Shown piece by piece: positions 18,881 through 28,356 of a stretch of DNA of 64,000 nucleotides; the first letter of the stretch is position 1; the number at the start of each line of letters is the position of its first letter. A program made the position numbers and the translations under genes. The notes below the pieces were generated by a model. The model was not told the origin of the DNA. It ran no database searches and saw nothing but the letters and a program-made list of their open reading frames with translations. The DNA lies in the NCBI GenBank assembly GCA_049687015.1, contig JBAVIP010000035.1, positions 92,189-156,188 on the forward strand, in the 5' to 3' direction. The DNA comes from Methylotenera_A sp049687015. Its GTDB lineage: Bacteria > Pseudomonadota > Gammaproteobacteria > Burkholderiales > Methylophilaceae.

Positions 18881-18937
18881 ATGATTAAATTCTTTATCCA
18901 TGATTAAGTTTTTCAGCCATGATTAAATTTTTCATAA
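18881..18937 (+). repeat. Three tandem 19-bp copies of the pump gene's start region
   Basis: Copies begin at 18881, 18900 and 18919; each starts ATGATTAA and differs at a few bases. The third copy is the real start of the RND pump gene. Because 19 is not a multiple of three, each upstream ATG opens an 8-codon mini-ORF (MIKFFIHD and MIKFFSHD) whose TAA lies inside the next copy. Confidence 0.9.
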
Positions 18938-21900
18938 CCCGCCCCATTTTCGCCGGTGTATTGTCCATCATCATTGTGCTGGCAGGCTTGGCTGCGGCAC
19001 TTAAGCTGCCTATCGCGCAGTATCCGGAAATCGCGCCGCCCACGGTGACGATTACTGCGGTTTACCCCGGCGCAAGCGCCGATACACTGTCTAAAACCGT
19101 AGCCGCGCCGATAGAAGAACAATTAAGCGGTGTGGAACGCTTGCTGTATTTTAATTCCAGCGCCGATTCCAGCGGCACGCTGACCATTACCGCCACGTTT
19201 GAAGTGGGCACCAATATTGACCAGGCGACCTTTAACGTGAGCAACCGCGTCAACATTGCCACGCCGCGCTTGCCAGACGAGGTGCGGCGCAATGGGTTGA
19301 TCGTTCAGAAAAAATCCAATGATATTCTGCTGGTGGTGATGCTGACGTCGGAGGACAAAAAGCACGACAGGCTATTCCTAAGCAACTACGCGACCTTGAA
19401 TGTGCTGGATGAACTGAAACGCGTGCAGGGCGTGGGCGATGTGCTGATATTTGGCGGACAGGATTACGCCATGCGCGTATGGCTGCGGCCGGATCGTATG
19501 GCGCAGCTGGGCGTAACGACCACCGATATTGCGCAGGCGATTCAAACCCAGAATGCGCAATATGCAGCGGGTAAAATCGGCCAGGATCCTGCGCCGAATG
19601 ACCAGCAGATCGTGTACACCGTCACTGCTAAAGGGCGTTTGCTGGAGCCGGAACAGTTTGGCAATATCATTATTAAGGCAGACGGACCGCGCGGTATTCT
19701 GTACCTGAAGGATGTGGCACGTATTGAGCTGGGTGCGCAAAGCTACAATGTACGCTCGGCGCTGGACGGCACGACAGGCGTGGCGATCCCGATATTTCTA
19801 CAAACAGGCTCTAATGCGCTGGAAACTGCAAAAAACATCAAGTTGAAAATGGCTGAATTGAAACAGCGCTTTCCAAAAGGCATGCGATTCAGCATTCCTT
19901 ACGATACCAGCGATTTTGTAAAAGCGACTATTCAAGAAGTCTTTAAAACACTTGGCGAAGCTCTGGTTCTGGTTGTTCTGGTGGTGTTTTTATTCCTGCA
20001 GAGCTGGCGCGCAACGCTGATTCCCATCATCGCGGTGCCAATTTCGCTTATCGGTACCTTTGCGGGGCTTTATTTACTCGGTTTCACCATTAATCTGCTG
20101 ACGCTCTTCGCCATGATTCTGGCGATTGGTATTGTGGTGGATGACGCGATTGTGGTGCTGGAAAACATCGAGCGCCTGATGACCGAAGAAGGCCTTAAAC
20201 CGATGGATGCCGCGATTAAATCCATGCGGCAGGTTTCCGCCGCCGTGGTGGCGATCGTGATGGTGTTGTGCGCGGTGTTTATTCCGGTGGCGTTTCTGGG
20301 GGGCATTGCCGGCGCGCTGTATCGGCAGTTTGCCGTCACCGTGGCGATTGCGGTGGTGATTTCCGGTGTGGTAGCGCTTACGCTGACTCCCGCTTTGTGT
20401 GCGATTTTATTGAGAAATGTGCACCAAAAATCCGCGTTTTTTAACACGTTTAATCGCGGTTTTCACGGGCTTACGCATTTTTACACACGCGTTGTAGATT
20501 TAACGTTGCACCATAGAATTATTGGCACGGTAGTGTTTGCCGTTATTATCGCCCTGTGTGCCATATTGCTCAATCACGTGCCCAATAGCTTTGTGCCGGC
20601 TGAAGATCAAGGTTATGTCATCACAGCGGTGATTATGCCGGATGGCGCGACCTTGAACCGCACCGAGAAAACCACAGAAGCGGTGCGAAAGGGCATTGCG
20701 CAAGACCCGGCAGTGGCACATGAATTTGCGGTGATTGGTTTCGATTTGATTGGCGGAGGCAACAAAACCAGTGCAGCGACCATGTTTGTGCGGCTGAAAG
20801 ATTGGGAGGAACGTACGACAACAGCCGAGCAGATTGTAGGCAAACTGTTTGGCCTGGGGATGAGCCAGCCGGACGGTCTGGCAATTGCGTTTAATCCGCC
20901 CGCCATTCGCGGTTTGGGCAGTGCCGGCGGTTTTGAGGTCTATGTGCAAAGCCGTATTGACACTGATCCGCAAAAACTCGCGGCCGTATTGAACAGCTTT
21001 GTCGATACGCTGCGTGCCAATCCGAAGCTCACGGGGATTAACACCTTTTTCAGGCCTACTGTTCCGCAGTTGTATATTGAGGTGGATGAAGCTAAAGCCT
21101 TGTCTTTGGGCGTGCCAATCTCTGACATCTATGCTACTTTGCAAAGTACCATGGGGCAGCTTTATGTGAATGATTTCAACAAATCCGGTCGTACGTATAA
21201 GGTGCAATTGCAGGCCGAACCGCAATTCCGCATGCAGCCAGAGGACATCGGCAAAGTGTATGTGCGTAGCAAGGCAGGAGCCATGATTCCGCTGTCATCA
21301 TTAAGTAAAGTCAACAGCATTATCGGCGCGGAGCAACTGGAGCGTTATAACGGTTTGTTATCCGCAAAAATACTGGGCAGCGGCGCATCTGGTGTGAGTT
21401 CCGGCGACGCGATTGATTTGGTTGAAAAACTGGCAAAAGAGACTTTGCCGGAAGGTTACCAGATCGCCTGGACGGGCCAGGCTTATCAGGAAAAGCGCAC
21501 GGGGTCAGCCGCGCTGTTTGCTTTCAGTTTTGCCATTGTCATGGTGTTCCTGATTTTGGCGGCACAGTTCGAAACCTGGGCCTTGCCTTTGGCCGTCATC
21601 ATGGCGGTACCGTTTGCGCTGGCTGGCGCACTGATAGCTGTGTTTGTGCGCGGCATGCCGAACGATATTTATTTTCAAATCGGGCTGATCACCTTGATTG
21701 GGCTGGCGGCTAAGAATGCCATTTTGATTGTTGAGTTTGCCAGCCAGAAAATGGAAGAAGGCATGCCTCTGCTGCAGGCTGCGGTTGAGGCGGCACGGTT
21801 ACGGTTCAGGCCAATCGTCATGACCTCAATGGCTTTCGTGTTGGGCATCACGCCGCTGCTGGTGGCTTCCGGTGCGGGCTCTGCCGCGCGCCGCAGTATG

Positions 21901-22047
21901 GGTACAGGCGTGTTTGGCGGCATGTTGCTGGCAACCTTTGTTGCGACAATCTTTATTCCCCTGTTCTTCTCATGGCTATCCGGAAAAACCGTGCATCGCC
22001 ATCATGGCAGCGACGATAGCCCGCATCAAAAAGAGACGTCAACATGA
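18919..22047 (+). CDS. RND efflux pump inner-membrane transporter (HAE1/AcrB family)
   Basis: A 1042-residue proton-driven drug efflux transporter. It has the expected 12-helix plan with two large periplasmic loops; the proton-relay Asp pair is present in TM4 (IVVDDAIVVLENIE), and the family N-terminus MIKFFITRPIFAGV is intact. It should form a trimer with the adaptor upstream and the outer-membrane factor downstream. Drug range cannot be told from sequence. There is no good Shine-Dalgarno before the start; instead two tandem copies of the start region precede it, which may affect translation. The 3' end overlaps the next gene by ATGA. Confidence 0.95.
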   Translation: MIKFFITRPIFAGVLSIIIVLAGLAAALKLPIAQYPEIAPPTVTITAVYPGASADTLSKTVAAPIEEQLSGVERLLYFNSSADSSGTLTITATFEVGTNIDQATFNVSNRVNIATPRLPDEVRRNGLIVQKKSNDILLVVMLTSEDKKHDRLFLSNYATLNVLDELKRVQGVGDVLIFGGQDYAMRVWLRPDRMAQLGVTTTDIAQAIQTQNAQYAAGKIGQDPAPNDQQIVYTVTAKGRLLEPEQFGNIIIKADGPRGILYLKDVARIELGAQSYNVRSALDGTTGVAIPIFLQTGSNALETAKNIKLKMAELKQRFPKGMRFSIPYDTSDFVKATIQEVFKTLGEALVLVVLVVFLFLQSWRATLIPIIAVPISLIGTFAGLYLLGFTINLLTLFAMILAIGIVVDDAIVVLENIERLMTEEGLKPMDAAIKSMRQVSAAVVAIVMVLCAVFIPVAFLGGIAGALYRQFAVTVAIAVVISGVVALTLTPALCAILLRNVHQKSAFFNTFNRGFHGLTHFYTRVVDLTLHHRIIGTVVFAVIIALCAILLNHVPNSFVPAEDQGYVITAVIMPDGATLNRTEKTTEAVRKGIAQDPAVAHEFAVIGFDLIGGGNKTSAATMFVRLKDWEERTTTAEQIVGKLFGLGMSQPDGLAIAFNPPAIRGLGSAGGFEVYVQSRIDTDPQKLAAVLNSFVDTLRANPKLTGINTFFRPTVPQLYIEVDEAKALSLGVPISDIYATLQSTMGQLYVNDFNKSGRTYKVQLQAEPQFRMQPEDIGKVYVRSKAGAMIPLSSLSKVNSIIGAEQLERYNGLLSAKILGSGASGVSSGDAIDLVEKLAKETLPEGYQIAWTGQAYQEKRTGSAALFAFSFAIVMVFLILAAQFETWALPLAVIMAVPFALAGALIAVFVRGMPNDIYFQIGLITLIGLAAKNAILIVEFASQKMEEGMPLLQAAVEAARLRFRPIVMTSMAFVLGITPLLVASGAGSAARRSMGTGVFGGMLLATFVATIFIPLFFSWLSGKTVHRHHGSDDSPHQKETST

Positions 22048-23486
22048 AAAAGTTGAGCCTGTTGTTAGTATTGTTTTTGGTCGCTTGCAAGGCTGTAGGC
22101 CCGGATTATAAGCGCGCTGAGCCAAATTTGCCTGCGGCATATAGCGAGGAGGAGGTCGTTTCAAATGCATCGAATGATGTGAGAAAACTGTGGTGGAAGC
22201 ACTATCAAGACGAAAAATTAAACGAGCTGGTCGAGCTTAGTTTAAAAAACAATACCAACATTCAACTGGCGGTTGCGCGCATAGAAGAAGCCGATGCCAG
22301 CATGCGCGAGGTTGGTGCATCGCTGTTTCCGCAAGTGGATTTATCTGCCAATGCATCGCGCAGCAAAGTGACAGAATTAGGGCCATTTCCTACGTTTACT
22401 TCGCCGGTTCGCAATAATTATAGGTTTAGCTTAAGCACGTCGTATGAACTGGACTTTTGGGGAAAAATCAGACGCGCCAAAGAATCTGCCGCTGCAAATG
22501 CTCTGGCATCGCGCAATGCCAAAGAAACTGTTGAGCTTTCGCTGGTAGGCCTGGTAGCCAGTAACTACTTGCAATTGCGCGGTTTGGATGCACAAATCGC
22601 GGTCACCAAGGACAACCAGAAAAGCCGTAAAGAAGCGCTGAGCTTAAATCAGCGGCGCTTGGCAGGGGGCGTGGCAAGCGCGCTGGAAGTGAGTCAGGCC
22701 GAAGTGGCGGTGAGCAATTTAGAGGCGCAGCTGATTGAGTTAACAAGATTGCGTGCGATTAGTCAACATCAGCTTGCAGTGCTGACAGGCGAATTAGACT
22801 TAAAATTAGAGCCTGCGGATATTCGTTCATTACCTGTACCACCTGTGCCGCCAGCAGGCTTGCCTTCTGCATTGCTGGAAAATCGCCCCGATATTCGCCA
22901 GGCCGAGCAGGCGCTGATTGCAGAAAATGCCAGAATTGGCGTCGCTAAAGCCGCGTTGTATCCAAGTATTACCTTAACTGGCAGCTATGGCAGTGAAAGC
23001 CTGGAGCTAAGTGATTTGTTAAAAGCAGGCGCACGCATCTGGACATTGGGGATAGGGCTGGATTTACCCATTTTCGACTCCGGTAAGCGCCAGTCTCGCG
23101 TGGAACAAGCGAGCGCTAAACAAAAACAGGCCTTGGTACAGTATCAAACAGCAATACAGAATGCATTCAGAGAAGTAAACGATGCATTGATTACGCGACG
23201 CTTAAATGCTGAACGCGAGCAAAGTTTGCTGCAAAGTGAAGCCTCTGCCAAGAAGGCGCTTTCCGTGGCTGAGAACCGCTATAAATCAGGTTATTCGGCC
23301 TATCTGGAAGTGCTGGATGCGCAGCGCGTGCACAACGATGCTTCGCTTGCGATGGTACAAGCCAAACAAGCCAGCTTTTTAGCGACAGTGGAATTATTTA
23401 AAGTGCTGGGTGGCAATTGGAAAGGTGATGTGCGCGGGGATAGCAAAAGTGAAAACCCAGCGACTCAGCAGCCTCAAGTTAATTAA
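22044..23486 (+). CDS. RND outer-membrane factor lipoprotein (NodT/OprM family)
   Basis: A 480-residue TolC-like channel with lipobox FLVAC (Cys15), the family opening VGPDYKRAEPNLPAAY, two repeated coiled-coil/beta-barrel halves and the typical ENRPDIRQAEQAL. It completes the tripartite pump with the two genes upstream. It overlaps the pump gene by 4 bp and meets the next gene tail to tail, with the two stop codons overlapping (23483-23486), so there is no room for a separate terminator. Confidence 0.93.
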   Translation: MKKLSLLLVLFLVACKAVGPDYKRAEPNLPAAYSEEEVVSNASNDVRKLWWKHYQDEKLNELVELSLKNNTNIQLAVARIEEADASMREVGASLFPQVDLSANASRSKVTELGPFPTFTSPVRNNYRFSLSTSYELDFWGKIRRAKESAAANALASRNAKETVELSLVGLVASNYLQLRGLDAQIAVTKDNQKSRKEALSLNQRRLAGGVASALEVSQAEVAVSNLEAQLIELTRLRAISQHQLAVLTGELDLKLEPADIRSLPVPPVPPAGLPSALLENRPDIRQAEQALIAENARIGVAKAALYPSITLTGSYGSESLELSDLLKAGARIWTLGIGLDLPIFDSGKRQSRVEQASAKQKQALVQYQTAIQNAFREVNDALITRRLNAEREQSLLQSEASAKKALSVAENRYKSGYSAYLEVLDAQRVHNDASLAMVQAKQASFLATVELFKVLGGNWKGDVRGDSKSENPATQQPQVN

Positions 23487-25186
23487 ACAGGAAAGGCCAC
23501 TAATACCCAGTCATCACGGCATTCGACAGGCTCACTCAGCAAAACGTGCTTGGTTGAACCATTCATAGTAACGGTATAATGGCTGTTGGTGCGGTAGTTG
23601 ATTTTGGGCAATATCATCATCGAAGTGTCTGATAGCCCGGCTTCAGCCGGTAAATAAATGCCTGAAAATAAACCAATGTCTACTGTTCCGGCGGTGTTTT
23701 TTACCTTAACGCCGGCTAGCGGTTCGATATTAGCTTCGGTGTTAGGAAAAGCTTCGTCGGTGCGAGCTTGACGTAATTGTACCCAGGTTGGGTGATGCGA
23801 GAGAATCTCGATACCTACTCTTAGCTGGCTGCCCTGCGTAGGTTTAACAGACCGAATCATGCCGATAATGGCTTTGCTTGGGTCTTCATCTATCATTAAT
23901 CCGATCAGCTTATCCGGTCTGGCCAAAATATTGGCGTACTTGTTGACGCGTGTTCCTAGGCCACGCGGGCTTATATCGGTGATAATCCACGTGTCGAGCG
24001 AGCCGCTATTGGCTGATAAGCTGCTGCTTTGCCTTAATACGGTATGTGCTCGCAGGCGGTCATCTAAAGAACTGCCGTCTCGTGACAATCTCAGCCCATT
24101 GCTGATTTGATTTGCCTGATGCACCTGGTTGCAAATGTTAACAATGCCAGCATTGGCTTTGGCCATTTTTGAGCTTGCTTGCCTTGTAATTTTGCGGCGC
24201 TGCCTGACATAATCAGTTTTTTTCCATTCCTCGAGTAGAATTCTGAGGGTTTCATTCAGTTTTTTTGCATTGTCAATTTTCGAAAACGCCAAGCTTTGAG
24301 GAATTTCACCGCGATCTGACACGGTAACCGCCACTGTTAATTGTTTCTCTAATTCGTCCAACTCCCAGCATCGGTAATTTTCGTTGGGATTGAAATCACG
24401 CATGCGTTTTGCGGAAGTATCTTTTTCTAAATCTATGTAAAACAAATATTGTTCTTGGGTAAATTTATTGCTGATATAAGCGCGTGTAAGCAGCGTATTT
24501 AAAATGCGTGTTGCGATTTCGATATGGTATTTTTGCATGCTCGCCTGCGCTAATTGTCCCAGCATGCAAGTCTGCACATAAAGGGCTGCGAGTGTAGTTG
24601 GCGGTGACAAATCAAATAGTTCTATAGGGCTATTGAGTAGCATCTGCTGCGCGGCAATTCGATACAGCATATTGATTTGCAACCACACTTTTGCAGGTGG
24701 ATTTGTCTGGCAAAACAGGCGCCATTTGACCATATTGAACGCGATGTTTAGTGCGCGTGCTATCAGGAGAATGCGCGTATTTCCTATCAGTTCAAAATTG
24801 TTTTCCGGTGGTGTTTTGTTGGCGTCAAACACCTTTTCAATAACTTTCAGGTGGTAAATATAAGATTGCCGACAGTAGTTATAGCATGCCTCGCAGATGT
24901 TATTTTCCAGCTCCTGCTTCATGTTTTCTACGTTGGAAAACTGGGAGGAAAGCCTTTCTAATCTTGCTTGATTAGGCGCTTCAATTTCGATGATTAAATC
25001 AAGTTGTTGCTGAAGATTGAGCGCTTCTTGGTCATCAGTCTGGTTTAGCATGAAGGCCAACTGCTTGGCAGAAAACTGCAATGCAGTCAGATCATCCATT
25101 TCTTGCAGATCATTCACCCAAGCTGTAAGTTTATTGGTTTTTTTTGCGGGGTTTACGCTAAACAATCGTTGAAAAATATTTTTCAT
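23483..25186 (-). CDS. Large protein with a C-terminal PilZ-like domain
   Basis: A 567-residue cytosolic protein. Residues 1-370 or so are helical and unassigned. Around 365-470 there are RLRAHTVLR and DISPRGLG, which fit the RxxxR and D-x-S-x-x-G marks of PilZ c-di-GMP-binding domains, though the spacing is longer than usual. I infer a possible c-di-GMP effector, which would fit the diguanylate cyclase at 44 kb, but binding is not shown by sequence. It is transcribed alone, divergent from gltX across a 180-bp AT-rich gap. Confidence 0.65.
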   Translation of the reverse strand: MKNIFQRLFSVNPAKKTNKLTAWVNDLQEMDDLTALQFSAKQLAFMLNQTDDQEALNLQQQLDLIIEIEAPNQARLERLSSQFSNVENMKQELENNICEACYNYCRQSYIYHLKVIEKVFDANKTPPENNFELIGNTRILLIARALNIAFNMVKWRLFCQTNPPAKVWLQINMLYRIAAQQMLLNSPIELFDLSPPTTLAALYVQTCMLGQLAQASMQKYHIEIATRILNTLLTRAYISNKFTQEQYLFYIDLEKDTSAKRMRDFNPNENYRCWELDELEKQLTVAVTVSDRGEIPQSLAFSKIDNAKKLNETLRILLEEWKKTDYVRQRRKITRQASSKMAKANAGIVNICNQVHQANQISNGLRLSRDGSSLDDRLRAHTVLRQSSSLSANSGSLDTWIITDISPRGLGTRVNKYANILARPDKLIGLMIDEDPSKAIIGMIRSVKPTQGSQLRVGIEILSHHPTWVQLRQARTDEAFPNTEANIEPLAGVKVKNTAGTVDIGLFSGIYLPAEAGLSDTSMMILPKINYRTNSHYTVTMNGSTKHVLLSEPVECRDDWVLVAFPV

Positions 25187-25366
25187 TAAAATTATAATTG
25201 ATACGGATTAGATTAGTTATGTCTTAATGTTAATATAGTTTATTAAAATATAATAATAAATCATTGAATAATCAAGAGTTATTTAATTAATATTATTCCT
25301 GTTGTTGCTAAAATCGCTAATTTGATTGCATGGTAGAATTATACTTTTGGTAAAAGTAATCATTTC

Positions 25367-26761
25367 ATGACAGTCCGTACTCGCTTTGCTCCCAGTCCTA
25401 CCGGTTTTTTGCACATCGGCGGCGCGCGCACCGCGTTATTTTCCTGGGCCTATGCTAAAAAGCATCATGGCCAATTTATTTTACGTATCGAAGATACCGA
25501 TGTAGAGCGTTCTACGCCGCAGGCGGTGCAAGCCATTTTGGATGGTATGCATTGGCTGGGTTTGGATTACGACGAAGGCCCGTTCTATCAGATGCAGCGC
25601 ATGGATATCTACAAAAAAGTCATCCAAAGCATGCTGGATAACGGTACGGCCTATTATTGCTACTGCAGCAAAGAAGAGCTGGAAGCTCTGCGCGAAAGCC
25701 AGATGCATCAAGGCCTAAAGCCACGTTATGATGGCAGATGGCGGCCGGAGTCTGGCAAAACACTTCCTGTAATTCCACAAGATATTCCATCGGTGGTGCG
25801 CTTTAAAAACCCGCAAACTGGTGTAGTGGCTTGGGATGATCTGGTAAAAGGGCGCATCGAAATCGCCAATGCGGAGTTGGATGATCTGATTATCGCCCGC
25901 GCTGACGGCACGCCGACTTACAACTTTTGCGTGGTGGTGGATGACTGGGAAATGGGCATCACGCAAGTGATTCGCGGCGATGACCATGTTAACAATACAC
26001 CGCGCCAGATCAATTTGCTGCAGGCGCTTGGTGCCACGGTTCCGCAATATGCGCATTTATCCATGATTCTGGGTGATGACGGGCAAAAGCTTTCCAAGCG
26101 TCATGGTGCCGTGAGCGTGATGCAATACCATGAGGATGGTTATCTGCCAGAAGCAGTCCTGAATTATCTGGCGCGTTTGGGCTGGAGCCATGGCGATGCG
26201 GAAATTTTCAATATGCAGCAATTTTGCGAGTGGTTCGATCTCGATCACATTACGCCATCCGCCGCACAATTTAACACCGAAAAGCTCAATTGGCTGAATG
26301 CGCATTATATCAAGGAGGCCAATATTGATGTGCTTGCGGACGATATTGCTGGCCGGTTGAAAAAGCTGGGTATTGTCGTGCAGGCGCAACCGAAATTGCA
26401 GGACGTGCTGGCTTTGTATCGCGAGCGCGCCAATAATTTAAATCAGCTTGCGAAGGATGTGGCCTATTTTTATGCTTTGCCACAGGCCCATGCAGCGGAT
26501 GTCGAAAAACATATTACCGCTGAAATCAAACCTGTCATAGCAACGCTGAGCAAAAAGCTGGCTAATATTAACTGGTCTGCAGAAGCGATATATGAGGCGA
26601 TTAATGCCGTCGTTACACAATATCAGCTCAAGTTCCCTAAAGTCGCTATGCCGCTGCGCGTAATGCTGACAGGCATGGCACAATCGCCCAGTATCGATCA
26701 AGTGATGGCTTTGCTTGGGCAAAAGGAAACGCTCGCAAGAATTCAAGCTTACTTAAATTAA
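25367..26761 (+). CDS. gltX: Glutamyl-tRNA synthetase
   Basis: A 464-residue class I aminoacyl-tRNA synthetase charging tRNA-Glu. The HIGH-type motif is FLHIGGARTA (near residue 16) and the KMSKS-type motif is KLSKRHG (near 243); the C-terminal anticodon-binding region is complete. Length is typical of the discriminating or non-discriminating bacterial enzyme; the two cannot be told apart here. It is preceded by an AT-rich 180-bp intergenic region that probably carries its promoter. Confidence 0.97.
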   Translation: MTVRTRFAPSPTGFLHIGGARTALFSWAYAKKHHGQFILRIEDTDVERSTPQAVQAILDGMHWLGLDYDEGPFYQMQRMDIYKKVIQSMLDNGTAYYCYCSKEELEALRESQMHQGLKPRYDGRWRPESGKTLPVIPQDIPSVVRFKNPQTGVVAWDDLVKGRIEIANAELDDLIIARADGTPTYNFCVVVDDWEMGITQVIRGDDHVNNTPRQINLLQALGATVPQYAHLSMILGDDGQKLSKRHGAVSVMQYHEDGYLPEAVLNYLARLGWSHGDAEIFNMQQFCEWFDLDHITPSAAQFNTEKLNWLNAHYIKEANIDVLADDIAGRLKKLGIVVQAQPKLQDVLALYRERANNLNQLAKDVAYFYALPQAHAADVEKHITAEIKPVIATLSKKLANINWSAEAIYEAINAVVTQYQLKFPKVAMPLRVMLTGMAQSPSIDQVMALLGQKETLARIQAYLN

Positions 26762-26893
26762 AAATACTTTATTTGGTACTTGAAAAGCGAACAAAAAGGC
26801 GCAATCATAGTCGTATGCATGGCAGAACTGGCTTTTGCTTAATATTTTTAAGTAAAGCTACTCCAACCTTATTAAAACTACAAGGAGCACAAT

Positions 26894-27133
26894 ATGAACA
26901 ACAAAGGACAAATGCTGCAGGATCCATTTTTAAATGCCCTCAGAAAAGAACACGTGCAAGTGTCTATCTATCTGGTGAATGGCATCAAGCTGCAAGGTCA
27001 AGTCGATTCGTTTGATCAATACGTGATTTTACTCAAAAACACAGTGACGCAGATGGTGTATAAGCACGCTATTTCTACTATTGTGCCAGCCCGTGCGGTA
27101 ACGATGGCGCTGCCTGATCATCCGGAAGAATAA
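26894..27133 (+). CDS. hfq: RNA chaperone Hfq
   Basis: A 79-residue Sm-like protein that forms a hexamer and pairs small RNAs with mRNAs. The Sm1 motif (VSIYLVNGIKLQGQVDSFD) and Sm2 end (YKHAISTIVP) are intact, and the N-terminus MNNKGQMLQDPFLNALR is typical. AAGGAG stands just upstream of the ATG. The C-terminal tail is short, as in many betaproteobacteria. hfq-hflX-hflK-hflC is a classic linked set. Confidence 0.97.
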   Translation: MNNKGQMLQDPFLNALRKEHVQVSIYLVNGIKLQGQVDSFDQYVILLKNTVTQMVYKHAISTIVPARAVTMALPDHPEE

Positions 27134-27136
27134 AGC

Positions 27137-28330
27137 TTGTCAATTAGACCCTCTGGTTACGGCGAAAACACCTTAGCGAATCCATCTGTCTCAACCGCCG
27201 CATCTAATGGTGCGGTAGTGTTGGTGAGTGTAGATTTCGGCGAGCCAGATTATGCAGAAAGCTTGCACGAATTGCGTCAATTGGTGACATCTGCGGGCAT
27301 GCAAGTGCGCGCTACGGTCGAAGGCAAGCGAAGCACCCCAGATGCAAAACTTTTTATTGGCAGTGGCAAGGCGGATGAATTAAAGCTGATGCTGGAATCA
27401 TCTGAGACCAGTTTGGTAGCATTCAATCATGATTTAAGTCCATCGCAACAGCGCAATTTAGAGCGTTTTTTGCAAGCTAAAGTGTTGGATAGAACAGGTT
27501 TGATTTTAGATATTTTTGCACAACGTGCAAAAAGCCATGAAGGTAAATTACAGGTTGAGCTGGCGCAGTTAGAGCATTTATCTACGCGCTTAGTACGCGG
27601 CTGGACCCACTTGGAACGCCAAAAAGGTGGTATTGGCGTGCGAGGCGGCCCAGGTGAGAAGCAATTAGAGCTAGATAAGCGAATGATTGGCGTGCGGGTA
27701 AAACAACTGCGCGAAAAGCTGGCAAAACTCAAGCAGCAGCGCAGCATGCAGCGTAAATCGCGTAAACGCTCAAATACCATGACCGTGTCATTAGTCGGTT
27801 ATACCAACGCAGGAAAATCCACATTATTTAATCGCTTAACGCAATCTGGTGTGTATGCGGCAGATCAGTTATTTGCAACGCTAGATACCACATCGCGCAA
27901 AATGTATCTGGGTGATGATTATCATTCTGGTGGCAGCACGCTGGTTATTTCTGACACGGTTGGCTTTATTAAGCATTTACCAACAACCTTGATTGAAGCA
28001 TTTGGTGCCACTTTGGAAGAAGCCGCACAGGCGGATTTATTGCTGCATGTGGTGGATGTGGCAAGTACCAACCGTGAAGCGCAAGTTGCACAAGTGAATC
28101 ACGTATTGCACGAGATAGGTGCTGCCAGTGTGCCGCAGATTTTGGTGTTGAACCAGATTGATAGACTGGATAATGACGCAGGTTATGAGCGCGATGAATA
28201 TGGTAGAATTTGCAAAGTGCGCGTATCCGCCAAGACTGGCGCTGGCTTGGAGTTTGTCAGGCTAGCTTTGTCGGAGCACCAGCAGTTACTAAAAAAATTA
28301 AGCACGGAAGAAAGTGCGTATGCAACCTAA
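27137..28330 (+). CDS. hflX: Ribosome-splitting GTPase HflX
   Basis: A 397-residue GTPase with the HflX N-terminal domain and a coiled coil (about residues 150-205) followed by a G domain with GYTNAGKST, DTVGF and NQID. HflX rescues stalled 70S ribosomes in other bacteria. The start is a TTG 3 bp after the hfq stop, which implies translational coupling; a later start cannot be excluded, but the N-terminal domain homology begins soon after (VLVSVDFGEPDY). Confidence 0.94.
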   Translation: MSIRPSGYGENTLANPSVSTAASNGAVVLVSVDFGEPDYAESLHELRQLVTSAGMQVRATVEGKRSTPDAKLFIGSGKADELKLMLESSETSLVAFNHDLSPSQQRNLERFLQAKVLDRTGLILDIFAQRAKSHEGKLQVELAQLEHLSTRLVRGWTHLERQKGGIGVRGGPGEKQLELDKRMIGVRVKQLREKLAKLKQQRSMQRKSRKRSNTMTVSLVGYTNAGKSTLFNRLTQSGVYAADQLFATLDTTSRKMYLGDDYHSGGSTLVISDTVGFIKHLPTTLIEAFGATLEEAAQADLLLHVVDVASTNREAQVAQVNHVLHEIGAASVPQILVLNQIDRLDNDAGYERDEYGRICKVRVSAKTGAGLEFVRLALSEHQQLLKKLSTEESAYAT

Positions 28331-28356
28331 GTTAAAATACAGTTCGGAGTTTGAGA

